This document shows positions 1 through 7,433 of a DNA stretch of 44,174 nt, one piece after another; position 1 is the stretch's first letter; every line of letters starts with the position of its first letter. A program made the translations under genes and the position numbers. The notes beneath the pieces were generated by a model that ran no database searches, had not been told where the DNA came from, and saw only the letters and a list, made by a program, of their open reading frames with translations. The stretch comes from Mucilaginibacter sp. L196 (GTDB taxonomy: Bacteria > Bacteroidota > Bacteroidia > Sphingobacteriales > Sphingobacteriaceae): positions 1-44,174 of the forward strand of contig NZ_LMUO01000006.1 of NCBI RefSeq assembly GCF_009765905.1, in the 5' to 3' direction.

Positions 1-1
1 G

Positions 2-259
2 TCAGTTTGCCCCGGAATGCCTGGTCAATTTCCAGCGGAATCACTTTACCCTTTACCTATGAATCACTGGTCAATTTCAGCGGAATATCCACAATTGGCT
101 TTTACCATAATTAAGCTGGATGTATTAGATAAAAACAATGCCTTTATGCTCGGCGGTTGGCATTTAACCCGTGATGCCGGTGCATTGGGCGGCTACTTCA
201 CCCTGTGGTTCAAGAAAATTAATGGGGAGTGGAAGATTGTTTGTGATCATACTTCGTAA
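2..259 (+). CDS. SnoaL/DUF4440-like protein, 3' fragment
   Basis: This is the C-terminal end of a gene that begins left of the window. The last 50 residues carry a pattern typical of NTF2/SnoaL-like DUF4440 proteins: a LGGWHLTRDAG stretch followed by GGYFTLWFKKINGEWKIVCDHTS-type strands, ending at a normal stop. These small proteins have a cone-shaped alpha+beta fold and either bind small ligands or catalyse simple reactions; the substrate here cannot be read. The first 25 or so residues do not resemble the family and lie over an imperfect 46-base duplication, so the reading frame upstream may be disturbed. The only internal ATG codons are inside that odd part, so I treat the whole open stretch as a partial CDS. 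Family call moderate, function unknown. Confidence 0.6.
   Translation, partial: SVCPGMPGQFPAESLYPLPMNHWSISAEYPQLAFTIIKLDVLDKNNAFMLGGWHLTRDAGALGGYFTLWFKKINGEWKIVCDHTS
22..86 (+). repeat. Imperfect direct repeat inside the first gene
   Basis: The motif tggtcaatttccagcggaat occurs at 22-41 and again, lacking one c, at 68-86, giving a period of 46 bases. The one-base difference means the two copies are read in different frames. It looks like a local tandem duplication in the coding sequence, or an assembly error. Confidence 0.6.
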
Positions 260-260
260 A

Positions 261-346
261 TTGGGCTAAAGCCAATCTTTTATTTTTCATTGCCGTTGAC
301 TTTAGTCAACGGATTAAAATCAGGAAAATCCCGGCTTTAGCCTAAA
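261..346. repeat. Intergenic nested inverted-repeat element
   Basis: Outer imperfect arms (gggctaaagcc near 264 and ggctttagcct near 333) enclose a perfect 8-bp stem ccgttgac/gtcaacgg with a ttta loop at 293-312. The structure sits between two convergent genes. It resembles the short palindromic repeats scattered in intergenic DNA of this group, but other copies are not visible in this window. It could also help end transcription from both sides. Confidence 0.55.
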
Positions 347-349
347 TAA

Positions 350-1231
350 TTAATAGGGCCGCCCCGCAGCTAACGCCCTATCTGCTCTTTTTATTGCTAT
401 TTTTTCACGGCGTTTAGCATAGTTAGCTTTAAAAGTCATTTTAAGCAAACTATCCAAGCCTCCTTTTATAGCGAGGTTATATAAACTGGCTGCTTTACGT
501 ATCGGTGAAGCATCCCAGGCGCGCAGGCTTAATGAGAAAGAGCCGTCAAGGTACTTCATCCAATGCCAGTAACCGGTTGGCATAAACAGGGTATCTCCGT
601 GCTCTAAAAAGGTTTCAAAGCCCTCTACCCCATCCAATGCCGGGAATTTTGTTATATCCGGGTTGGCTACATCATAATCCTCTAGGGCATAGGTAGCATT
701 AGGGATGCAGTATAAACGGTTCTTCCATTTATTTTCGAACAGGATGATGTGCTTCCGACCGCCAAAGTGAGTATGGAATATGTGCGGCAAATCAATATCG
801 TAATGCAAAAAAGTTACCGAGTTTGATCCGCCAAAAAACATGGCAGGCATGCTTTCTAAAAAGCCACCCATTAAATCCTTGGGTAAAACAACGTCATCCA
901 GCAATTGCGGTGCTTGTTTAAATATATTGAAGAAGAAAATCCGAAGCTCGGTTGGTGTAGATTTGATCAAATCGATATACTCATCAAAAGGCATTTCGGC
1001 TGCTGATGAATTGATGGGTTTTGATGGATCGGCTTTAGAGTTATCATAAAGCGGAACCACTTTTTTACCTACTACTTCTTTCAAGTATTCAGCAGTCCAT
1101 TTTTCGCGGGCAGGCCAACTCTTGGTGAGGCCTTTAATGATTAATGGCTTACGCTTATCTAAATAATTCTTTTTAAAATCGGAAGGGCTAATCGATTCGA
1201 CAGTGTCAATCGGACGGAGGATGAAGCTCAT
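350..1231 (-). CDS. Cupin-like (JmjC/cupin_8) protein, copy 1
   Basis: A 293-residue cytoplasmic protein of the cupin_8/JmjC-like family, most likely a non-haem Fe(II)/2-oxoglutarate oxygenase. It has a HxD pair at H143 and D145 (FLHYDIDLPH) and a distal histidine at H223 in the MPTGYWHWMKYLDGSFSLS strand, which together form the expected metal-binding facial triad. The N-terminal RKPLIIKGLTKSWPA segment is the usual opening of this family. Members hydroxylate proteins or small molecules; the substrate here is unknown. No signal peptide is visible. It lies 123 bases downstream of a close paralog on the same strand, suggesting tandem duplication. About 64% of the first 50 residues are identical between the two. 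Family assignment is firm, function open. Confidence 0.85.
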   Translation of the reverse strand: MSFILRPIDTVESISPSDFKKNYLDKRKPLIIKGLTKSWPAREKWTAEYLKEVVGKKVVPLYDNSKADPSKPINSSAAEMPFDEYIDLIKSTPTELRIFFFNIFKQAPQLLDDVVLPKDLMGGFLESMPAMFFGGSNSVTFLHYDIDLPHIFHTHFGGRKHIILFENKWKNRLYCIPNATYALEDYDVANPDITKFPALDGVEGFETFLEHGDTLFMPTGYWHWMKYLDGSFSLSLRAWDASPIRKAASLYNLAIKGGLDSLLKMTFKANYAKRREKIAIKRADRALAAGRPY

Positions 1232-1354
1232 ACTTTGATGTTTTGTCGGATCAACAATTCACCCAAAGGCAAGCCATAACACCGAAGTTCAGCAAAGTAA
1301 CGTAAATATTTAATTGGATGTATTAAGACAACATTAAAAATGACGCAACGGTTG

Positions 1355-2236
1355 TTATCGTGGTTGTCCCTCAGCCAAAGCTTTATTAGCCCTTTCAATA
1401 GCCAACTCCTCTTTCCAATCCATATAACGCTTTTTGAAATTCTTTTTCATGATGTCATCAAACTTGCGTTGTACTGTCAGGTTATACAAACTTTTGGCTT
1501 TAATACCCCATGATTTATCCCAGGCACGTAGTGAAATAGAGAATGAACCATCCAGGTATTTCATCCAGTGCCAAAAACCGGTAGGCATAAATAAAGTGTC
1601 GCCGTGTTCCAATATCGCTTCGTGGCCTTCTACCCCATTTAATGCTGGAAATTTAGTAAAATCTGGTTTTTCAATATCGTAATCTTCTAAAGCATAGGTA
1701 GCAAAAGGGATACAATACAGTCGTTCGCTCCATTTATTATCAAACAAAACCACATGCTTACGCCCGTTAAAATGGGTATGAAATATATGTGCAAGGTCAA
1801 TATCGTAATGCAAAAAAGTAACTGAGCCTTTACCACCGAAGAACATGTTAGGGTATTTATCCAAAAAGCCCCCTAGTAAATCAGTGGGAGCACGGTAATC
1901 ATCCAGCAGTTTCGGTGCGTATTTTATTGGGTCGAATAAAAATATCCGTAAGTCGGTAGGTTCTTTTTGTATAAGGTCAATATAATCGCCGAATTTCATT
2001 TCGGCTGCAGAAGCATTAATAGGTTTTGATGGGTCGGCCTTAGAGCTATCGTAAAGCGGCACAACTACATCGCCAACAGTTTCTTTTAAATAATCGAAGG
2101 TCCATTTCTGTAGTGCAGGCCAGCTTTTGGTGGCTTTACGGATGATAAGCGGCTTACGCGGCTTTAAATAATTGTTAACGAAATCCTCCCGACTAATGCT
2201 ATCAACTCTATCTATCGGACTTAAAATAATACCCAT
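1355..2236 (-). CDS. Cupin-like (JmjC/cupin_8) protein, copy 2
   Basis: The upstream member of the tandem pair, also 293 residues. The metal ligands sit at the same positions as in copy 1: H143, D145 and H223. The CIPxATYALEDYD and EHGDTLFMPTG blocks are shared with copy 1. The two copies differ most in the C-terminal basic helices (here after about residue 240). Equal length with no gaps points to a fairly recent duplication followed by divergence rather than to two unrelated recruits. A perfect TACTTTTG box lies about 20 bases upstream of the ATG, so this gene may be the promoter-proximal member of a two-gene unit. Likely an Fe(II)/2-oxoglutarate oxygenase; the substrate is not predictable from sequence. 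Confidence 0.85.
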   Translation of the reverse strand: MGIILSPIDRVDSISREDFVNNYLKPRKPLIIRKATKSWPALQKWTFDYLKETVGDVVVPLYDSSKADPSKPINASAAEMKFGDYIDLIQKEPTDLRIFLFDPIKYAPKLLDDYRAPTDLLGGFLDKYPNMFFGGKGSVTFLHYDIDLAHIFHTHFNGRKHVVLFDNKWSERLYCIPFATYALEDYDIEKPDFTKFPALNGVEGHEAILEHGDTLFMPTGFWHWMKYLDGSFSISLRAWDKSWGIKAKSLYNLTVQRKFDDIMKKNFKKRYMDWKEELAIERANKALAEGQPR

Positions 2237-2256
2237 ATTTACAATTAATTAACAGC

Positions 2257-2264
2257 CAAAAGTA
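2257..2264 (-). promoter_or_regulatory. Candidate -7 box (TACTTTTG) for the cupin pair
   Basis: Read on the minus strand this is TACTTTTG, a full match to the Bacteroidota -7 consensus TAnnTTTG, placed so that transcription would start about 14 bases before the ATG of the upstream cupin gene. I see no TTTG at the expected -33 distance, so support is partial. Confidence 0.4.
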
Positions 2265-2359
2265 GTTAAACAGACAAACCTGAAAAAAGTAAAATTGTTT
2301 TTTGATATTTTTTTGACAATAAACTACCTTCATTGCGAAGAGCAATATTCATGTCCCCT

Positions 2360-2436
2360 TTGTCATTCTGAGCGGAGCGAAGAATCTGTAAAGTAGTTTA
2401 CACCGTACAGATTCTTCGCTCCGCTCAGAATGACAA
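2360..2436. repeat. REP-like palindrome, perfect 31-bp arms
   Basis: Perfect inverted repeat: left arm 2360-2390 and right arm 2406-2436 with a 15-base loop. The arm contains gtcattctgagcggagcgaa. A related element with the shared core ggagcgaag and gtcatt ends lies downstream of uvrC. Such long palindromes are dispersed intergenic repeats in many Bacteroidota and can be mobilised by REP-associated transposases; none is seen here. Confidence 0.8.
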
Positions 2437-2473
2437 GGAGGATAGATAAAACAACTTGCAGAAAACATAACAC

Positions 2474-2502
2474 AAAAAAGCCCGGCGCTTTTGCAACCGG
2501 GC
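2474..2502 (-). terminator. Rho-independent terminator after the fasciclin gene
   Basis: On the minus strand the sequence folds into a gcccgg/ccgggc stem with an 11-base loop and runs into six T residues. It lies about 100 bases beyond the stop codon of the fasciclin gene and points the right way. Confidence 0.75.
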
Positions 2503-2601
2503 ATCTCATTTTATAGGCAGAAAAATATTTTAAGCATTTGCGGTGGCAGTTTGTACATCAACACCTATCACCTACAAACTGCCTGTAAAAACCGCAAATA
2601 A

Positions 2602-3150
2602 TTAGTTAGGCATTAATACACTATTTACTACATGTATTACGCCATTGCTTTGAAATACATCGGCAATGGTGATCCATGATTTACCGCCTTTTTCATCAAC
2701 AAGGTATAATTTTTTACCTTTTTCCATAACGGTTAGTTTACCACCTTCAACAGTTGTTAAGGTAGCAGAGCCGCCACCCATTTTAACTTTAGCCATTAAA
2801 TCGGCAGCACTTAAACGGCCTGCAACAACATGGTACGTTAAAATTTTAGTTAGTGTTGCTTTGTTTTCTGGTTTAACCAAAAAATCAACTGTGCCGGCAG
2901 GTAATTTATCAAATGCTTCGTTAGTTGGTGCAAATACGGTGAATGGGCCCGGGCCTTCTAAAGTTTCAACCAAACCTGCGGCTTTAACAGCGGCAACAAG
3001 TGTGGTATGATCTTTTGAGTTTACTGCATTTTCAATAATGTTTTTTGTAGGGTACATTTCTGCGCCACCAACCATTTTGGTTTGTGCGAAAGTGTTTGGC
3101 GCAAATGCGATAGCTGCTAAAGCAAAGGCCGAGATAATTAATTTTTTCAT
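2602..3150 (-). CDS. Secreted fasciclin (FAS1) domain protein
   Basis: A 182-residue single-FAS1-domain protein. Residues 1-22 form a signal peptide (MKK, a hydrophobic core, cleavage after NTFA). The mature part has the FAS1 H1 and H2 hallmarks: GPGPFTVFAPTNEAFDKLP around residues 86-104, LTYHVVAGRLSAADL, and the final NGVIHVVNSVLMP strand. FAS1 domains mediate adhesion or binding in the periplasm or at the surface and are often carried as stress-related secreted proteins in this phylum. There is no lipobox, membrane anchor or T9SS tail, so it is probably periplasmic or released. It appears to be a single-gene unit with its own terminator. The binding partner is unknown. Confidence 0.9.
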   Translation of the reverse strand: MKKLIISAFALAAIAFAPNTFAQTKMVGGAEMYPTKNIIENAVNSKDHTTLVAAVKAAGLVETLEGPGPFTVFAPTNEAFDKLPAGTVDFLVKPENKATLTKILTYHVVAGRLSAADLMAKVKMGGGSATLTTVEGGKLTVMEKGKKLYLVDEKGGKSWITIADVFQSNGVIHVVNSVLMPN

Positions 3151-3298
3151 ATTGTTTCTTTAGGTAATATGAAATAAGATACGGCGCAATATGCTTAGCG
3201 GTTTTCAAACAGCTTCCAACTGTTAAGAGCTTAGGGCTATATATTTTTTTAAACCAGGTAGGGGTTTTATTCGTAGATACAGCCTTTATAAGGCGCTA

Positions 3299-3694
3299 TT
3301 AATTATCTGTAATTTTCATGCCGTAATGCAATTCTACATCTTCGTCATCTACTGTGTAGCTTGTATATAATATCCTTACAGAGTCATCATCCATACCAAG
3401 GTATGATTTCCAGGTCCCCTTAAAGTTAACACCGTGCGAGTTAAAAGAATCAAAATTATGTAAGGATAAAATGGTCTTGTTAAAATTCAGGTCCCATTTA
3501 CCAATGCATTTATGCATTTTATTTAAGGAGTCAACATATGTATGCTCGTAGGTATAATCATCATTTAAAATAATGGAATCCTTTTTATCAACATTCAAAG
3601 CGTATTTACCCGGAAACATGTCATCGGTGATTGCCTGACAGCTTACCAACCCGATGATAAACGGTAATAAACATAAAACGACTTTAATTTTCAT
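3299..3694 (-). CDS. Small lipoprotein of unknown function
   Basis: A predicted 131-residue lipoprotein. Starting at the ATG used here gives MKIKVV, a hydrophobic stretch and a lipobox LVSC with the lipidated cysteine at position 19; an ATG nine bases upstream would add only MPA. The mature part shows a lipocalin-like or META-like pattern of short beta strands (GKYALNVDKKDSIILNDDYTY, GKWDLNFNKTILSLHNF, GTWKSYLGMDDDSVRILY), similar to small beta-barrel lipoproteins that begin with a 'GKY/GKW' strand. I do not recognise a named family. It starts 11 bases after the hemW stop codon, so the two are probably cotranscribed. Confidence 0.7.
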   Translation of the reverse strand: MKIKVVLCLLPFIIGLVSCQAITDDMFPGKYALNVDKKDSIILNDDYTYEHTYVDSLNKMHKCIGKWDLNFNKTILSLHNFDSFNSHGVNFKGTWKSYLGMDDDSVRILYTSYTVDDEDVELHYGMKITDN

Positions 3695-3705
3695 GGCCGG
3701 CAAAG

Positions 3706-4845
3706 CTAGTAATTATCCTCTTTGCTAAAAAACAGCTCCGAGGCTATATGATCAGCATAAAGCTTGCCAGTTTGTGTTAAGTATATTATTTTATTTTGTT
3801 GAGACAACCATCCTTTGTCAAAAAAATCAATTGCAACCTTTTGCAGATGACCGGCTGATGCAGAAGCAATGCCGTTTAATTTATCCAGATCAAGCCCCCA
3901 ACTGGTGCGTAACGAGGTCATGATGTATTCGTTCAACTTGTCTATATCCGACAGTATTTCAGTTTCGGCATCTATTAGTCCCGAACCCAGGCCTTGCATA
4001 TATTTAGTATTATTAGCTACATTCCACTGGCGGGTTTCGCCATTATAAGAATGTGCAGATGGACCAATACCCAAATATTTTACACCTTTCCAGTAGTTAG
4101 AATTATGCCGCGAGTAGAAGCCCGGCTTGCAAAAGTTTGATATTTCGTATTGCTCAAAACCTTTTTTCTGCATGTCCTCCATCAAAAAAGTAAACTGCGC
4201 GGCGCTTTGCTCGTCGCTCATGGCGGATTGTTTTTTTTGTTTGATAAAGGATGCCAGCGCTGTGCGTGGCTCAACAGTCATAGAATAAGCTGATACATGT
4301 GGAACACCCAGCTCAAAAACTTTATCGGTATTAAACTTCCACTTTTGATCGGTAAGTAAAGGATAGCCGTAGATTAGATCGACAGTAATATTCTCAAAGC
4401 CCATATCCTGTGCCCTTTTTACTGCTGATTCTGCCTCATCAGCGCGATGTACACGATTCATCCACTGCAAATCTTCATCAAAAAAGGATTGTATGCCTAT
4501 ACTGAAGCGGTTTATGGGTGTTTGTCTTAACGCCTGCAATTTGGTTTTATCCAAATCATCAGGATTGGCTTCCAAAGTTATTTCCGCATCGGACGCAACG
4601 GAATGTAAACCAGTAATAGTATTAATCAATAAGCTTATCTCGGCTTCATTTAATAATGATGGAGTTCCACCACCAAAATAAATGGTATCAATATTTTCAC
4701 CATTTAAATATTTTTTTTGCAGCTGTATTTCTTTAATTAAAGCTTCTACAAGCTCGCCTTTGTATTTTAAGGATGTGCTGAAATGAAAATCGCAATAATG
4801 GCAAGCCTGTTTACAAAAAGGAATATGAAGATAGATACCGGCCAT
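3706..4845 (-). CDS. hemW: Haem chaperone HemW (radical SAM)
   Basis: A 379-residue radical SAM protein of the HemW family, long misannotated as oxygen-independent coproporphyrinogen III oxidase. The SAM cluster motif is C11-x3-C15-x2-C18 (CKQACHYC) followed by D-F; the extra cysteine two residues later that marks true HemN is replaced by F20. The FGGGTPS motif at 57-63 binds the methionine end of SAM. HemW inserts haem into respiratory enzymes and works in the cytoplasm at the membrane. The length fits the family, and the C-terminal HemN_C-like winged domain is present (LNEYIMTSLRTSWGLDLDKL onward). It is the first gene of a likely two-gene unit with the small lipoprotein. Confidence 0.92.
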   Translation of the reverse strand: MAGIYLHIPFCKQACHYCDFHFSTSLKYKGELVEALIKEIQLQKKYLNGENIDTIYFGGGTPSLLNEAEISLLINTITGLHSVASDAEITLEANPDDLDKTKLQALRQTPINRFSIGIQSFFDEDLQWMNRVHRADEAESAVKRAQDMGFENITVDLIYGYPLLTDQKWKFNTDKVFELGVPHVSAYSMTVEPRTALASFIKQKKQSAMSDEQSAAQFTFLMEDMQKKGFEQYEISNFCKPGFYSRHNSNYWKGVKYLGIGPSAHSYNGETRQWNVANNTKYMQGLGSGLIDAETEILSDIDKLNEYIMTSLRTSWGLDLDKLNGIASASAGHLQKVAIDFFDKGWLSQQNKIIYLTQTGKLYADHIASELFFSKEDNY

Positions 4846-4869
4846 AGAGCTATTTTAATTAGATAGGAC

Positions 4870-4877
4870 CAAAGGTA
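4870..4877 (-). promoter_or_regulatory. Candidate -7 box (TACCTTTG) for hemW
   Basis: On the minus strand this reads TACCTTTG, a full TAnnTTTG match about 25 bases upstream of the hemW ATG, giving a short leader of roughly 18 bases. No clear -33 TTTG accompanies it. Confidence 0.45.
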
Positions 4878-5218
4878 AGCGCAATTAAGAGCATCTGTGA
4901 ATACTTATCTCAATAAAGATTGTTTATAAGCCTATATTTCAGTACTAGCCCGATGTACTGCCATGCTTACAAATAGGAAACTTTCAAAACCAATAAAGGG
5001 ACAAAGATGGTATTAGGTTATCTTAATAAAACCAGTTTATATGGCTATTTCAGTTGTGTAGACAAAAATGAAAAACGAAAGCAATTTTGATATTTCATCA
5101 ACTAGCAATACTGAAGTTAATATTATTCTTTTAAAGACTGTTAACTTCCATTGGTCAAAAAACATCAATAATTTCATCAACACCTCGCTATTATTGACAA
5201 TAATATTAATGCAATGAA
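4878..5218. other. AT-rich gap between hemW and the polysaccharide operon
   Basis: No convincing gene or RNA is visible. The stretch separates the hemW promoter from the 3' end of the exopolysaccharide operon. A small AT palindrome (tattattg-a-caataata, 5189-5205) lies just past the last glycosyltransferase stop but has no GC stem or T-tract, so I do not call it a terminator. Confidence 0.5.
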
Positions 5219-6340
5219 TTATGCTAACTCATTAATTCGGGCCATGGTTTTTTCATCGACGAAGGCAGAAAATTCATTTTTAAATCTGTCTGTTGAAAAA
5301 CAGGAAGCATGCTCGGCTATTTCGTTATAATCAAAAAGTGTATTTGTACGTTCAAATGTATTTATGGCTGATATTATTGATTCTGCAGATTGCTTATTAA
5401 AAAAAACTCCTGTTTTATTTTCAAGGATACTTTCTAACGCTCCGCCTTTTTTATAAGCAATAACCGGCGTTCCACAAGCTTGGGCTTCTACCGGTAATAT
5501 TCCAAAATCTTCTTCGGCCGCAAAAACAAAGGCTTTTGCTTCTGCCAGGTATTGCTTTAACTCATTGAACGGCAAATACCCTAGAATTACTGTATTTGAT
5601 TTTGCTAATTTGCTTATCTTTTTCAAGTCTGGCCCATCTCCTATTATATATAACTTTTTATCGGGCATTTTAGCAAAAGCGCTTACAATGAGGTCAATTT
5701 TTTTATATGGAACAAACCTTGAACAGGTGACATAATAGTCCTTTTTTATTTCTGTTGGTATGAAGTCTTCTACAGCAACGTTAGGATAAATTACTTTACT
5801 TTCCCGGCCATAAATTTTCTTTATCCTATTACTTATATATTGTGAATTAGCAATAAAATAATCAACACGGTTAGTGCTTATGATGTCCCATTGCCTAAGC
5901 CTGTGTAAAAAATATTTAACAATGAATCCTTTTATACCTTTATTTAATCCTGCTTCATTCAAATATTGATGGTATAAATCCCAGGCATACCTAACCGGCG
6001 TATGACAATAGCAAATATGAATTTGGTTAGAATTTGTTAAAACCCCTTTGGCCACTGCGTGCGATGAAGATATAACAAGGTCATAACCTGATAGATCAAA
6101 TTGCTCAATTGCTAACGAAAATAAGGGTAAATAAGATCTATACCGTTTTTCAGAAAAGGGAAGGTTTTGAATAAAAGAAGTTGTTACCTTGTGTCTTGAA
6201 AGATTTAATGATTTTATAGTCTCTTCCCTCGCCACAAGTGTATAAATATCAGCATCCGGATAAAGTGATGCTATCTCTTTAAAAACTTTTTCAGCGCCCC
6301 CTATTACGGTGAGCCAATCATGTATAAGTGCTATTTTCAA
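5219..6340 (-). CDS. Glycosyltransferase family 4
   Basis: A 373-residue GT-B fold enzyme, probably a retaining GT4 of the mannosyltransferase (WbaZ-like) type. The N-terminal acceptor domain opens with MKIALIHDWLTVIGGAEKV, the usual glycine-rich loop after the first strand. The C-terminal Glycos_transf_1 domain contains YIIGDGPDLKKI, YLPFNELKQYLAEAKAFVFAA and the nucleotide-sugar binding E-x7-E motif in EEDFGILPVEAQACGTPVIA. It acts on the cytoplasmic face of the membrane, adding a sugar to the lipid-linked repeat unit. Last gene of the operon: the preceding transferase ends only three bases upstream, implying coupled translation. The actual sugar donor cannot be read; mannose is a guess from family resemblance. 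Confidence 0.88.
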   Translation of the reverse strand: MKIALIHDWLTVIGGAEKVFKEIASLYPDADIYTLVAREETIKSLNLSRHKVTTSFIQNLPFSEKRYRSYLPLFSLAIEQFDLSGYDLVISSSHAVAKGVLTNSNQIHICYCHTPVRYAWDLYHQYLNEAGLNKGIKGFIVKYFLHRLRQWDIISTNRVDYFIANSQYISNRIKKIYGRESKVIYPNVAVEDFIPTEIKKDYYVTCSRFVPYKKIDLIVSAFAKMPDKKLYIIGDGPDLKKISKLAKSNTVILGYLPFNELKQYLAEAKAFVFAAEEDFGILPVEAQACGTPVIAYKKGGALESILENKTGVFFNKQSAESIISAINTFERTNTLFDYNEIAEHASCFSTDRFKNEFSAFVDEKTMARINELA

Positions 6341-6343
6341 ATG

Positions 6344-7408
6344 CTATTGGTTTAGATTTTTAATAATATATGCAACAATATTCGCCGAGTTTTCCCAACT
6401 ATATTTTTTGATATTTTCTTTTCCTTTTTCAATTAAATTATTTCTTAAGCGTTCGTCGGACGTTAAGAATTCAATTTTTTCCGCGATGTCATCAATATTA
6501 TAAGGGTTAACAAACAAACTTGCTTCGCCGCATATCTCCTTCAAACTTTCAATATCGGCAACTATTGTTGGGCAATTGTAATACATTGCCTCAAGCGGTG
6601 GAATACCGAAACCCTCATATAAACTTGGATAAACAAAAAGTAAAGCATTTGTATAAAGCGTAGCAAGATACTCATCATTTACACGGCCCAAAAATATGAT
6701 TTTTTCATTGCTTTTTAATGAGTTATTATTTTTATTGTTAAATATTGGGCTTATATCACCAGCAATCAAAAGCTTAATATTATTGTTATTCACTTTATTA
6801 AACGCTTGTATCAGCCGATGAATATTTTTTCTTTGGTCAATTGATCCAACAATTAAAATATAACTCCCATATTTATTGGGTTCAAATTGTTGTATTGCTA
6901 AGTTTGAAATCCCATTATATACTACATTAATTTTATTGGATGGAACATTCAGATAATTGACTATTTCCCGTTTTGAAAAATCACTCACGGTTAATATCAT
7001 CTTCGCCTTTTTAGCTATTCTTGGTATCAAAAATTTATAAAATATAACAAATTTTTTATTAAACCAACTTGGATTAACCATAAAGGCAACATCATGTATG
7101 GTAATTATTTGGTTTTTATAGATTAGAGGCGCAACGTTGCAAAAGTTTATTAAAAGAGGTTGCTTATTTCGGTATAAATAAACGGGGAGATCATATTGTT
7201 CCCATAATACACCTGTATGGCTACCGATGACTTTAACATCTAGTATTTTTGCTAATTCAATATCTATAATATTGTTGGGGGCAACAAAAGTAATGCCCGG
7301 CATCTTTTCCTTCAAAAGTTTACATATCTCCACAGCAAAACGCTGAACACCGGTTAGCTTTTGCGTTAGGAATCTGGCATTTATAATAATGGATTGTGTA
7401 TTTCTCAA
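6344..7408 (-). CDS. Glycosyltransferase family 4
   Basis: A 354-residue GT4 enzyme. The acceptor half contains ITGVQR-like residues (LTGVQRFAVEICKLL) and a HDVAFMVNPSWF segment. The donor half has LIVGSIDQRKNIHRLIQAF and SLYEGFGIPPLEAMYYNCPTIVADIESL with the E-x7-E pair. The 'TGVQR' start and 'HD' loop are typical of mannosyltransferase-like GT4 proteins of O-antigen and exopolysaccharide clusters. Predicted to work in the cytoplasm on an undecaprenyl-linked acceptor. It lies 25 bases downstream of the polymerase-like gene and three bases upstream of the next transferase. Specificity unknown. Confidence 0.88.
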   Translation of the reverse strand: MRNTQSIIINARFLTQKLTGVQRFAVEICKLLKEKMPGITFVAPNNIIDIELAKILDVKVIGSHTGVLWEQYDLPVYLYRNKQPLLINFCNVAPLIYKNQIITIHDVAFMVNPSWFNKKFVIFYKFLIPRIAKKAKMILTVSDFSKREIVNYLNVPSNKINVVYNGISNLAIQQFEPNKYGSYILIVGSIDQRKNIHRLIQAFNKVNNNNIKLLIAGDISPIFNNKNNNSLKSNEKIIFLGRVNDEYLATLYTNALLFVYPSLYEGFGIPPLEAMYYNCPTIVADIESLKEICGEASLFVNPYNIDDIAEKIEFLTSDERLRNNLIEKGKENIKKYSWENSANIVAYIIKNLNQ

Positions 7409-7433
7409 ATTAGTGTAATTAGAGTATCTTATA

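Noticed and set aside
5189..5205. AT palindrome as terminator of the polysaccharide operon
   Set aside because: The stem is only A/T plus one G-C pair on each side, the loop is one base, and there is no T-tract in the right direction.
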